64,000 bases of DNA from Adiantum capillus-veneris (GCA_014529385.2 CM043944.1:70396895-70460894), one strand, 5' to 3'; shown: positions 10,886 through 22,417, counted from the first letter of the stretch. Program-made: numbers and translations. Notes: a model not told the origin generated them from the sequence alone.

Positions 10886-11731
10886 GTGGATACCCTGCCT
10901 TCCGCTGTTGACAAGCCATCCCCCGGTGCCAAAAAAGAATCCAAATCTTTGCTCTCCAATATTGATGAAGCTTTCTTGGAAGCAGTTTCACATCTACAGA
11001 AGACCAAGGTACCAGAGAAACCACTGTTAGGACAAGAAAAGCTTACAACAGAGAGAGTCTTGAAGAACACTTTCCAAAAAGTGTCCCTCTATGACATGTT
11101 GCGGCTAGATGCTAGTTTCAGAAGTGACACCCTTGCAGTTAATCAATCCCTTTACCCCGGAGCAGGTCCTAGCGGCGGGCACCTCCCATTGCGACTATCA
11201 GAGTCCTATATGATACCCAATCATGATGCTCCCCTCACTGATTATAGAAGCCCTCGCTTGATAGTGTCCGTCTTGGGTCGGAAATTCTCAGGAGTGATAG
11301 TGGATGGTGGATGTGGCATCAACCTGATGCCCGAGTTCACTATGTTAGCTCTAGGTCTACAGCCTACTCGCCCTGCTCGCTTCACAGTTACATTGGCCGA
11401 CGAGCGGACAGTCTACCCAGTGGGCATAGTGGACAATGTGCCTCTGCAGGTACAAGACTTTACTTTTAACTTGGATTTTGTTGTGGTTCGTCTTCCCCAG
11501 GTTGAGGGCAGATTTCCCTTGCTCATCGGTAAACCATGGCTGCAACACAATAAATCACTTCATGATTGGGGAAACGATGCCATGTGGATACATACTGCTG
11601 GCTCTCCGATGCAACCAATTCGCTTAGAAGGAGGTATGGATCCGGTGGTGCAGCAAGTTTCTTTATCAATAGAAACCAACCTGAACAAGAACAGCCTACT
11701 ACACCAGAAGGGTCAAACAAAGATCTGCTAG
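10886..11731 (+). CDS. Retropepsin-like aspartic protease of LTR-2
   Basis: The 281-codon frame carries a retropepsin core from about residue 125: GVIVDGGCGINLMPEF (catalytic D followed by GG rather than SG or TG), then the flap-like FTVTLADERTVYPVG and FPLLIGKPWLQ. The N-terminal third is a linker to Gag. In this family the protease cuts Gag. A stop at 11729 ends it, and a short in-frame-looking extension follows at 11737-11922. The annotated first residue is internal; the protein would be made as part of a Gag-Pro polyprotein. Confidence 0.8.
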   Translation: MDTLPSAVDKPSPGAKKESKSLLSNIDEAFLEAVSHLQKTKVPEKPLLGQEKLTTERVLKNTFQKVSLYDMLRLDASFRSDTLAVNQSLYPGAGPSGGHLPLRLSESYMIPNHDAPLTDYRSPRLIVSVLGRKFSGVIVDGGCGINLMPEFTMLALGLQPTRPARFTVTLADERTVYPVGIVDNVPLQVQDFTFNLDFVVVRLPQVEGRFPLLIGKPWLQHNKSLHDWGNDAMWIHTAGSPMQPIRLEGGMDPVVQQVSLSIETNLNKNSLLHQKGQTKIC

Positions 11732-11929
11732 AGTAGTTGGAAGCTACCAAGTCTATGCCTTGTTATGTACTATCTATTCAACCTTTGCCTGAGGTCACAC
11801 CCTTTTGTTATGTTCCTACTGTAGCTGAGCCCAATGAGCCACTTAAGCCAACAACTAGCATAGAAGTCACAGAAGTTGATTACTCAGTTGACCCTTTTAC
11901 TGAAAGCATTCACACTGGGTAAGCTCGCA

Positions 11930-12159
11930 AAGGAGCGCAGTAGGAGGACCGCTGCCAGTATAACTCAGGTGGTATCTGCTATCTGCTAGGTTAGCATTGT
12001 ATCTATATCTGCTTTTGATCTGTTGTTTCCTACCCATCCCTTCTCCACCTCCCCACACCCCCACCCTATACACTTCTCTCTTGCCCTCGCCCTACCCACC
12101 CCCTCACACTCCCTCGCCCCTGCCCACTCACCCTCGTCCCCCTACCCACTCACCCTCAG

Positions 12160-12205
<46 letters not shown>

Positions 12206-12718
12206 CTCATCCTTCGTCCCCTTACCCACTCACCCTCGCTCCCCTACCCAGCTCTCGCCCCCTACCCACGCTTCGCCCCTACCTAGTGCGCTTAACCTTA
12301 TTTGCGGTGTTACTTGAGCTTGTGGTCATCCCTTCTTTTGAGAAGAGTGTTGTTGCAAAAAGTGTTGCAAGGTTCATCTGCAAGCATGGACCAGGTCATC
12401 TTCCTCTCACTATGGTTATGGAGGATAAAGATTGTTGGATCCAAACCGAGCATATCTCTTTGTTGTGGAGCCTCATTCTGTTTTGCCAATTGGGATTCTT
12501 TGACTATGCAATCAAGCTGGGTTCCTGCCTATTGAAAGGCTTAAGGGGTTTGCAAGCAGTGCAGTGTTTTTAACTCCACTTTTGAGGCATGTAAGGTCAT
12601 GGTTGGGCCTCGCACCTGCTTCATGAAAGATGTACGGATGCGGTACCTAGTGGTTTTCTTTCACAGTTTTTCAGTATTCCACTCATTGAGACGGTGAGCG
12701 ATTTTGTGGCGGGCAACC
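11930..12718 (+). other. LTR-2 internal region without RT or integrase
   Basis: It begins C/T-rich with repeated CCCTACCCACTCACCCTCG units (12030-12285), including a run of about 44 C at 12160-12203. The rest is ordinary sequence with a 95-codon open frame (12286-12573) that I do not recognise. The last bases before the LTR (GTGGCGGGCAACC) recur before related LTR starts at 42126 and 45892, so they are probably the plus-strand priming region. Confidence 0.6.
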
Positions 12719-13299
12719 TGTAGCAGGCTACAGTGTCACTTTCACAGGACACACAGTTAGTACAGTTGGTCTGGTCTGGTTCACACTGGACGGACTCTCT
12801 GGGCTAGGCAGTGACACGTGGCAGGGATACGAACGGTGGTCTATTGGACATCGTGGCCAAGTCACCACCACCACTCAGTTTGGAGATAGACTTAGATGGC
12901 TGACATTCATGAGCCATTGGTGGCTCATTATGGTGGCACATATGAATAGTAGCTGTTGGGTCATCACGATTATCTTCTTCATATATGGTCCAGCGTCGTC
13001 GTCTAGAGTAAAGAGTTTATACACACAGCACCTCTGCACCATCCCTGCACATTTGAGCCTCGACACCCTCATTGTACCCGTGATATCTGGGCTGGAGCTG
13101 AGTGTGCCGCCACGCCAGAGTCTATATTGGTTCCTTTGAGATAGTCGAGTCCACATGTTCTGGTTTGCTGTTGTGTCTCTGTGTTGATTTGCTGTTATCT
13201 ATTGTTTCCCGTGTTTCCATTTTGTTTTGAGTGAGATGTCACACACATTGCATTGAGGAGCACCCACTGTAGAGAGCACCACACACTATCTGCGCTACA
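12719..13299 (+). repeat. 3' LTR of LTR-2
   Basis: It starts TGTAGCAGGCTACAGTG and ends TGCGCTACA, followed by AGATA of the target duplication. Relative to the 5' LTR it keeps short segments such as CAGTGACACGTGG, consistent with independent decay since insertion. Confidence 0.88.
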
Positions 13300-13303
13300 A
13301 GAT

Positions 13304-16300
13304 ATGGGGATGTTATCCTTCTAGGAGACTTTAATGCCATGACGAACCACTCTCAGATAGTCTTCTACGATACCTCAAAGGAGATGTTGAGAGAATTGGA
13401 TGTCAGTGATATGGGTTTGGCCAGGTATTCATAGGATGAGGACCACACTGGTTATGGGGGATATTTTATAGACATGGGGATTGCACATGGACTGGCCATT
13501 TTGAATGGTCTACAAAGACTTCCAGCATCGAGTGCGTTCACTTGTTTTACTCACAGACATGGGGCTAGCACAGTGAATCATGTTTTGGCTCGGCCCAGTT
13601 TTATACCCTCTATTCAGGATTTTACAGTCAGGCCGAGGCCTATCGAGGTAGCAGTAGATCATGCCCTTCTCACGTTTACCCTCTCTTTTCAACTCAGCAC
13701 AACTCGATTGGCACAAACACCTACACATACTCGATACAGTTTCACATCAGAGACTGATTTGTCTACTGAGGAGCCGGGACTTCCATTAGAGGAGCTTACC
13801 CAGATAATGACAGAGACATTGCGTGATGCAGCAGCAGAGGCATATCCACACAGCCAGCCTGAGCACACACACTGTTCTGGGAGCATGCCCCAGAACAATT
13901 CGTATGATGAGGAGTGTAGAGAGACAAGAGCCACACTTCAGAGAGAGGTGTTTTTGGGAGTCATTCCTCACAGACAGTCATAGATTTCCGTTCGACGGCT
14001 TGTGCGACGGAAGAAGAGGGCTTATCTCGCTCAGCTAGAGAAGGAGTTGTATAAGCTATTTTTGAGCCAGGACTCAGGTGAGGCATGGAGATTCTTTCAT
14101 GAGCATTCCCCTCCACCAGCTATCACATCCACTGAGACTTGGGGTGAGTATGCAGCATCTCTTTACACAGTTCCGAGACAGCCGCCTCTACCGGACCCCC
14201 CGATACCATGTCTGACATGCATTTTCTTTACCGCTGAGATGGTGAAGAAATCTATTGATATGATGAGGACTAGGAGAGCTTATGATCATGATGGATTGGT
14301 GGCGGAGCACTTTATACATGCCCGAGATATGCTTGCAGAACTTCTTGCATTCATGTTCAATCGAGCCATGTGTGCCGGTTTTCCTAATACTTGGAGTATG
14401 TCGAGTGTTGTGCCTATTTTCAAGGCAGGAGATCCAATGATGCCTGGCAACTATTGCACCATTATGATTGGGCACACATTGGCCAGGTTATATGCATCTA
14501 TTCGTGAGCAGCAATTAAGTAGATGGGCACAGAGAGCAGGCATACGGGCATCAGGACAGGTAGGTTTCAAGAGAGGTTTTTCTACTCTTATCACATATTG
14601 ACACTCATAGCTATTATTGAGGAGGGCAGACCACATGGTAGACTGTACTATTGTGGATTTCTGCAAAGCATTTGACACACTCCCTAGAGCTCAAATGAGG
14701 CGCAGGTTATAGGAGATGGGTGTACCCACAAAGCTGATTTGGGGGATCATGTCCCTGTACAATTGTGGGTCATGTCCGCACTCCCGAGGGGGTGTCTTTT
14801 TTTCACTTCACTATTGGGGTAAAACAGGGTTGTCCACTCTCCCCTACTTTATCTGGTATTTATGTGGATGAGGTTTCAGATTACATTGAGAGGGGATGCG
14901 ACAAAGGAGCACACTTAGCAGGGACTTGGATCTCATTGCTACTATATGCAGATGATATTGTGTTGATCTCAAATTCACCAGAGGGAATGCAACAACATTT
15001 GGATAGCGGCTTATCGGTGAACCTTGGCAAGACCAAGGTTATGGAGTTCAACACCACACAACAGTGGGTGAGCCAATCTGCACCTACCTTTGCATATGGT
15101 CAGGAGACAGTGGAGCATACAGATGCATAAACTTACCTCGGTGTGGTCTTTAGTGGCCCAATGTTTTCTTTGAGGAGAGCAACAAAGACTAGGCTAACCA
15201 GAGCATATGCGACTTTAGGGAAGATGGAGAGGATGTGTTCGCAGGTTCAATTTCAGGAACCTCGAACGAAACTATGGCTTTTCGACACTTTGGTCTATGC
15301 TTTATGGGGTGCAGATATGGGCCCATCGGTGGACCTCCATAGCCGGGCTGGCAATACTGATGGATGGAAGTGTATGGAGAGGCCTCTGGTCTCTATGATT
15401 TCTTGGATGATTAGGCCAAGGCCTCTGTACCGCATCAGATTATCTATGCACAGCTCGCTGCTCCCCCACTGGTCATCGAGGCACTTACCAGATCCGTTTC
15501 TTACATACACAGTATTTGGGATCTCCCGAGAGACACATATGCCCATCTAGCTTTGGAGTCTTCTCGATAGCTTGCCTCAGAGGGAGACACCTCTTGTTGG
15601 TATGCGCAGATGACAACTTGATTCAAGCTGCATGGTTTTGACATGGATAAATTACCCCCTTTCCAATATTCGCTAGACGCACCCTCCCTGTCTCTCACAT
15701 GGACCAAAATCACTCAGCTCATCGGACAGGACTTGATTCAGTTAGACACTAGGAGGACATGGCTACAGCCTATGCATGTGCTTGGCACGAAGATGGATTT
15801 CTACAGAGAGCATCTCCTTGAGCTTACAGAGGATGATCTTGTGACCAGACCCGCCTACGTGGACACTCATCTATCCCATGGATTACGATGTGTTATTGGA
15901 CTGATGCACACATCATCACATCACTTAGAGATTGAGGCTGGCAAATTTAGAGGAGTACCAGCAAAGGCCAAGATTTTTCAGTTATTCCATATAGAGCCAG
16001 AGACAGAGTTACATCACATATATCATTGCCCAGTCTACTATGAGATACAAGGCCGTTTCCACTGCCTATTCAGAGAGGGTTTTGGACCACTGACCAAAGT
16101 TATGAGATATCAGGATCAGAGATGCCTTGGGCTATTTTTATTGGAGCTGTGCAGACATACGGAGAGCCTCTTGAAGAGACCAAACAGTAGGAGATACTCA
16201 CAGAGGGAGATCATTGATTTCTTCACACTACATACGCGAAATTCAGATGAGCAGGCATCATAGCAGACTTCAGAGTGCATCTGTACCAAGGGTACAGTAA

Positions 16301-16485
16301 CTAACAGGGCCACTCAGCTTGAGAGATCCAAACGCCCACGATTGCGAGGGTCATCAAGACATCGGTGGAAGCTGCATCAGAGGGTCCGGACTGTTTTGGC
16401 ACGACATGGGAGACGCCCAGTCAGAGTACTCACTGAGGACATTGCTGAGCTTCGCCAACGACCGATGCTGGATATCATAGGATAG
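13304..16485 (+). pseudogene. LINE-A1 ORF2 pseudogene (endonuclease, RT, C-terminus)
   Basis: Fragments in order: endonuclease end (13320-13720; ILNGLQRL...CFTHRHGAS), a linker with WYDEECR-like SYDEECR, RT start (14002-14601; AYDHDGLVAEHF, QVGFKRGFSTL), RT catalytic part (14765-15130; GVKQGCPLSPTL and LLLYADDIVLIS), and C-terminal pieces to about 16485 ending LDIIG. At least four frame changes and several stops separate the pieces, so it is inactive. The YADD motif itself is preserved. Confidence 0.85.
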
Positions 16486-16625
16486 GATCTTGATTCCAAC
16501 ATTTCAGCCTTTCATTTCATTTCATTGTATATCTAATCAGCTCACTTCAGTTTCAGTTTTTCAGCCTTTTACACAGACATTGTATCACATTCACCATTTG
16601 TAAACTCTTTTGTCTCATAGGTCAC

Positions 16626-17945
16626 TTGGAGAGGCCCTTGGTATCTAGGATTTCTAGGCTGATTAGAGCCAAGGCCTCAATTCCACATGACATCATACGA
16701 GCGGAGCTGGCTGCCCCACCTATGGAGATTGAGGCACTTACCAGATCCATATCATTTGTACACATCTTATGGAACACCACCACGGACAGATATGCTAGGC
16801 TTGCTCTTGAGTCATCCAGACAGATGGCATTACAAGGAGATACATCATGTTGGTATGCACAGATGAGCTCATGGTTTCAGCGGCATGGTTTCAGCATGGA
16901 CAGGCTGCCCCCCTTCCAGTATTCTCTTGATGCACCATCTTTGGCTCTTACACGGATGGAGATTACTAGACTCATTCGGCAAGATCTTATCCAGCTTGAT
17001 ACCAGGAGGACATGGATAGAGCCATCATGGGAGTTCGGTACGAAGAGGCTTTCTATAGAGAGCATCTTCTCCAACTCACGACAGACAGATTTGTCACACG
17101 GCCCAGCTACATGGACACACATCTATCTCATGGGTTACGATGTGCCATAGGCCAGATACGCGCATCTTCACACCAGCTTGGGATTGAGACAGGTAGATTC
17201 AGAGGCATACCAGCAGACAATAGGATATGTCAGTTATGCCATTCAGAGCCAGCGACAGAGTTTCACTACATATGTCATTGCACAGTCTACTATGAGATAC
17301 GGGGGGACACTTTCATTGTTTATTCAGAGATGGTTTTGACTCGTTAGATAGAGTCATGAGATATCAGGATCAGAGATGTCTCGGATTATTTCTACTTGAG
17401 ATACAAAGACATAGAGACTCTCTATTGAGAGGGCATAGACAGAGACAGTCCCAGAGACGCATCTCAGATTTCTTCAGTACGAATACCACAGAGGCAGAGG
17501 GGACACCACCATCATAGAGCTCGGTTCCCACTCATACACACAGCAGCGGTACTCTCATTGGCCGAGCTATAGAGTTGGGGAGATCGAGACGACCGCGACT
17601 GAGGAGGGGAGTCACGCAGCACCGACGAAGATTGCGGCAAAGGATCCATAGGATTCTAGCACGACACCTAGAGTGTCGATCAGGATAGACTTCATGCTAC
17701 TGCTATATTGTATCATGGTGACACTTATCCCCATTTTGTACCTTTGTGGCATTATACCATTGCTCAGCTTACTAGCCACCCATAGTAGTCGGTAGCACTC
17801 CTATCTCAGTTTCTAGTTTGTAGTTTTCTTTGTTTGTACCCAGACTTGGTACTAGACTCACCATTGTAATCAGTTTGGTCTCATAGGTCATTTTGGCCTT
17901 TTGTAGACGTTAATATATCTTTTCATTTCATCTCTCTCTCTCTCT
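16626..17945 (+). mobile_element. LINE-A2: 5'-truncated copy (ORF2 C-terminus and 3' end)
   Basis: It starts mid-ORF2 (MERPLVSRISRLIRAKA) directly after the truncated 3' UTR of A1. It includes the cysteine/histidine cluster ICQLCHSEPATEFHYICHC near 17226-17280 and an Arg-rich C-terminus near 17630, broken by a frameshift near 17040 and stops. The 3' UTR ends with GTCTCATAGGTCATTTTGG, GACGTTAATATA and then a short TC tail at 17930-17946. Confidence 0.85.
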
Positions 17946-18336
17946 CGCGCTGCCCGCCCCCCCCCCCCCCGCCCCTCTCGCGCTGCTCTCCCTGCCCCTC
18001 ATGCTCCCTGCCCGCCAATGCCCCGCCCTCGCGCTTCTCCCCCTGTTGCTCCCGCACCCTCTCTCTCTCGCGCTCTCTCCCGCACCCCCTGCTGCTGCTC
18101 CCCCCCTCTCTCTATCGCGCTGAGCCCCCCCCGCGTCTATCGCACGCCCCCCCGCCCCCCCCCCCCCCCTCCCTTTTTCTTTTTTTTTTTATTTAACTTA
18201 AACTATTAAACTTTTAAGTTCTTTCAGCTAGGCCCCCCCCCCCCCCCCCTTTGTCTATCGCACCCTCTCCTCAGTCTATCGCCCCCCCCCTCGTCAATCT
18301 ATCGTGCGCCCCCCCCCACCCCACCCCCCCCCCCCC

Positions 18337-18385
<49 letters not shown>

Positions 18386-18488
18386 CCCCCCCCCCCCCCC
18401 CCCCCCTATTTGTTTATCCCCCCCCTCCCCACCTCTCTCTGTCTATCGCGAAAAAACACCCCGTCCCCCACCCACCCCTCTCCTCAAC

Positions 18489-18569
<81 letters not shown>

Positions 18570-18588
18570 CTCTTTTCCCCCCCTCCTC
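17946..18588. repeat. 640-bp C/T-only-biased tract with (TC)n and poly-C runs
   Basis: It is almost entirely pyrimidine on the plus strand: CGCG-interrupted poly-C runs (17955-18180), a T run (18175-18190), (TC)21 at 18340-18382, C runs to 18406, and (TC)38 at 18492-18567. It lies between the A2 tail and the A3 start. The open frames here are low-complexity artefacts. Such tracts are prone to assembly and length errors. Confidence 0.85.
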
Positions 18589-18628
18589 CACTGCATGACG
18601 GTGCGAGACCTATGGGACCACACTGAAG

Positions 18629-21600
18629 ATGGCTACCTGGAACTGTAATGGGTCTATGAGGTTGGACGTGGGTGCATTTGAGGAGAGTTTCAAAGACAAG
18701 GATATTGTGTTCTTCTCAGAGACTCATCAGGCCCCTGGACAGGTAATGCCACATGTGGTGGGATACAGATGGGAAACAGCTCACAGGACAAATGCGAGAT
18801 CTGAGCACGGGAGTAGAGGTTCAGGAGGAGTAGCAGTGCTATTCAGAGAGGAACTACAACCATTACTGCATATTGTACGAAGAGATGATCATGCTAGATA
18901 TATGTGGGTGAGACTGAGACCATATGTTACTTTCCTCCCAGTACATCAATATATGCCGCATCCAGAGGGCAGTCGCCTTTCTCTATCCTAGATGATGACA
19001 TTTGGGAGTTTTCAAGGGATGGTGATATCATTCTCCTAGGGGACTTCAATGCCCGAACGGGCAACTCGCAGACAGTCTTCTACGACACCTCAGATGAGGT
19101 GCTTCGAGACCTGGATGCGGGTGAGTTGGGGCTTGACAGATGCTCAGATGACAGAGAGCAAACGGAGTATGGGAGATACCTCATGGAAACGACGACCACA
19201 CATGGATTAGCCATACTTAATGGCTTACAGCGATTTCTTGGAGCAGCCGGTTTCACATGCTTTCCACATAGACATGGGGCCAGTATAGTAGATTATGTTA
19301 TGACACAACCGAGCTTTATCCCCTGCATTCAGGATTTCACAGTGGGAGCCAGGCCAGTGGGCATAGCATTAGATCATGCTCTATTGACACTGTCTGTTAA
19401 ATTTCAATATAGTGCAACCCAGACACCAGGAGGCAGGCCACACACCCGCTATACATTTACACCAAAGACTGATTTCGTTTACACAGAGATCTGGGACCGT
19501 CTATTGGAAGGCACAGCTGGCAGAAATGGTACAGGCCTCTCAGTGGAGGAGTGCACCATTATACTGACTGAGACACTGCATGGGGCTCCATCAGTGGCAT
19601 ATCCACACACTCAGCCGGGTAAGAGACGACATGCTGGGAGCATGCCACAGAATAGTTGGTATGATGAGGAATGCAGAGAGATGAGGGCACAGCTTCAGAG
19701 GGATCTTCTGTTAGAAGTCATCACTTACAAACAGTCTCGGATTGCTTTCCGACGCCTTGTGCGACGGAAGAAGCGAGCTTACCTAGCTCAGATGGAGCGA
19801 GACTTATATCAGATGTTCTTGAGTAGGGACTCCGGAGAGGCATGGCGACTCTTCCATAAGCACTCTCCTCCCCCAATGATTACTTCACCTGATGTGTGGG
19901 GCCAATATGCGACATCATTATATACGGTTCCGGGACAGGAACCCCTTCCAGACCCTACCAAGCCTTGCCCAACTACGAGCACTTTCTTTACGCCTGAGAT
20001 GGTACGAAGGGCCATCGACAGGATGAGGACCGGGAAGGCATATGATCATGACGGTCTAGTAGCGGAGCACTTTATACATGCCAAGGATATGCTGATGGAG
20101 GTTCTCGCAGTGTTGTTCAATCGTGCCATGTGTGAGGGATTACCTGAGACCTGGAGGTTGTCTAATATTGTGCCCATCTTCAAGGCTGGTGACCCTACAG
20201 AGCCTGGGAATTACCGCACTATTATGGTTGGACACACATTGGCACGGTTGTATGCATCTATTCTGGAGCAACACTCGAGTAATTGGGCAGAGGGTGAGGG
20301 TGTACGAGCAAAGGGTCACGCCGGCTTCAAGAGGGGTTTCTCCACTCTTGATCATATTCTGACACTGAGGGCCATCATTGAGGAGGGCAGAGCACATGGG
20401 AGACGGATCTATTGTAGCTTTGTGGATTTTCGCAAAGCATTTGACATGGTACCAAGGGATCGATTGATGCGCAGACTGCAAGAGATGGGGGTGCCCATAG
20501 AGGTAATTTGGGGGATAATGGCTTTGTACAAATCAGTGGTGGGACATGTACGCACTCCAGAAGGGGTATCTGATTTAGTTCACTCTACTATTGGAGTGAA
20601 ACAAGGTTGCCCATTGTCTCCTACTCTATTCGGTATGTATGTGGATGAGGTGTCTGATTACATTGACAGAAAGGGTGATAGGGGTGCCCAGCTAGCAGGG
20701 ACGTGGATCCCATTGTTGCTTTATGCTGATGATATTGTAATGATATCTGACTCACCAGAAGGTATGCAATGACATCTGGACGCACTACGCAGTTTTGCAG
20801 AGGATAGTGGCCTAGGTGTAAACCTAGGTAAAACAAAGGTTATGGTGTTTAACACCACACCACAATGGGTCAGGAGATCAGTACCTACTTTCAAATATGG
20901 TCAGGAGATTGTGGAGTATACAGATGCATACACTTACCTGGGGGTAGTCTTCACGGGGCCGAGATTTTCTTTGAGAAGAGCAGCAGAGACTAGACTAGCT
21001 AGAGCCGGTGCGGTCCTGGGAGGAATGGAGAGGATGTGTTCACAAGTTCAGTTCCAGGAACCTAGGACAAAGTTATGGCTCTTTGATACTTTGGTAGCCT
21101 CTACTATGTTATATGGGGTGCAGGTTTGGGGACCTTCTATAGGCCAGGATGGGTGGAGGCGTATGGAGAAGCCCCTAGTATCTATGATCTCTCGGCTGAT
21201 TAGAGCCAAGGTTTCTGTACCGCATGATATCATTCGAGCGGAATTAGCTGCCCCCGCTATGGAGATTGAGGCGCTCACAAGATTCGTCTCCTTCGTACAC
21301 AGTCTATGGGATACTACCAGAGACAGATATGCCAGGGTGTCTCTAGAGTCCTCCAGACAATTAGCTTTTAATGGGGAAACATCATGCTGGTATGCTCAGA
21401 TGACATCATGGTTTCAGACACATGGTTTCACCATGGATAGGTTGCGTCCTTTTCAATACTCTCTTCAGGCACCCTTGAGGTCTCTGACATGGGTAGCGAT
21501 TAATAGACTCATCCGTCAGGATTTGATCCAGCTGGACACGAGAAGGACATGGATAGAGCCGTTACAAGAGTTGGGCACAAAGATGGCTTTCTATAGAGAG

Positions 21601-22221
21601 CATCTTCTCCACCTCACGGGGGATGGGTTTGTGATTCGACCTAGCTATATGGACACGCATCTTTCGCATGGTTTGCGTTGTGCCATTGGCCAGATACGCA
21701 CGTCCTCACATCAGCTCGAGATTGAGATTGGCAGATTCAGAGGGACACAGGCAGATAACAGAATATGCCGCTTATGCCATCTAGAGCCAGCGACACAAGT
21801 ACATTACATATGTCATTGCACAATATACTATGAGATACGAGGTCGTTTTCACTGTCTATTCAGAGAAGGTTTTGGGCCTCTATCTAGGGTCATGAGTTAC
21901 GAGGATCAAAGATGTCTTGGGCTTTATCTACTTGAGTTACACAAGCATAGAGGAACCTTACTGAGGAGAGGTGAAGAGAGACATCCCCAGAGACAGATCA
22001 CAGATTTCTTTACACTAGATACTGTACACCCAGAAGAACAGACAGAGGAGCAACCAGCGACGGTGGAGAGGTCTACCCGCACTACTGGCATTCTCATAGA
22101 CCGAGCATTGGAGCTAGGGAGATCTAGACGACCCCGAGGGAGGAGAGGAGCTACACAATTTCGAAGGAGGCTACGGCAAAGGATTCAAGCCATACTCTTT
22201 CGTTGTCCAGAGTGCAGATGA
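18629..22221 (+). pseudogene. LINE-A3 ORF2: APE-type endonuclease and reverse transcriptase
   Basis: About 1197 codons. Endonuclease ~1-255: WNCNG, SETHQ, LLGDFNART, DYVMTQPS and LDHALL supply the expected N, E, D/N and D/H residues. Linker ~255-430 with NSWYDEECREM. RT ~430-720: AYDHDGLVAEH, GHAGFKRGFSTLDH, FVDFRKAFDMVP, GVKQGCPLSPTLFG and the catalytic YADD. C-terminus: Cys/His cluster CRLCHLEPATQVHYICHC near residue 1046, then an Arg-rich end. It is broken only by one frameshift near 18950 and one TGA (20770-20772), so it is a recent copy. The ATG at 18629 matches that of A8 (52708). Confidence 0.9.
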
Positions 22222-22372
22222 AGATGGATCTCTACTCCCCTCCCATATTGTCTTCACATTGTACTGCTTAGTTTAGGATCCCGCAGTATTTATATTTTGT
22301 TATCCTAGTTTAATTTATTTTGTTAATCTGACTTTGTATCAGATACACCGCATTGTAACTTTCTGGTCTCAT

Positions 22373-22387
22373 AGGTCACTTTGGCCT
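22373..22387 (+). promoter_or_regulatory. Conserved 3'-UTR hairpin of LINE-A (A3)
   Basis: AGGTCA-CTT-TGGCCT can fold into a 6-bp stem (one G-U pair) with a 3-base loop. The same stem with loop TTT occurs in A8 at 60217-60231. Its position near the 3' end fits a recognition element for the reverse transcriptase, by analogy with stringent LINEs; the role is inferred. Confidence 0.5.
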
Positions 22388-22417
22388 TTTGAAGACGTTA
22401 ATATAACATTTCATTTC

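Larger units (their letters stand above)
8213..13299 (+). mobile_element. LTR-2: non-autonomous gag-protease LTR retrotransposon
   Basis: Two LTRs (8213-8766 and 12719-13299) flank Gag and protease remnants, with no reverse transcriptase, RNase H or integrase recognised between 11930 and 12719. The flanking 5-mers are AAATA and AGATA, a target-site duplication with one mismatch inside LINE-A1. The size is 5.1 kb. Movement would need enzymes from another element. It is homologous to LTR-1 and to the fragments at 42126-44915. Confidence 0.88.
8153..16625 (+). mobile_element. LINE-A1, split by LTR-2
   Basis: The fragment at 8153-8212 (AGGACATATGGGAGTTCTCT) and the sequence from 13300 on are adjacent in intact LINE-A copies (53099-53160). 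LTR-2 therefore interrupted the endonuclease domain. After 13300 follow the rest of the endonuclease, RT, the C-terminal region and part of the 3' UTR, ending GTCTCATAGGTCACT. The last ~45 bp and the TC tail are missing where A2 starts. It is old, with many frameshifts. Confidence 0.85.

Noticed and set aside
11997-12317. Proline-rich ORFs over the C/T tract
   Set aside because: Low-complexity translation of CCC/CTC repeats, with two overlapping frames equally open.
13474-16263. Series of separate host genes
   Set aside because: They are successive fragments of one decayed LINE-A ORF2 in colinear order with A3 and A8.
18018-18648. Ser/Leu/Pro-repeat ORFs
   Set aside because: Artefacts of (TC)n and poly-C; no stop can occur in such sequence.
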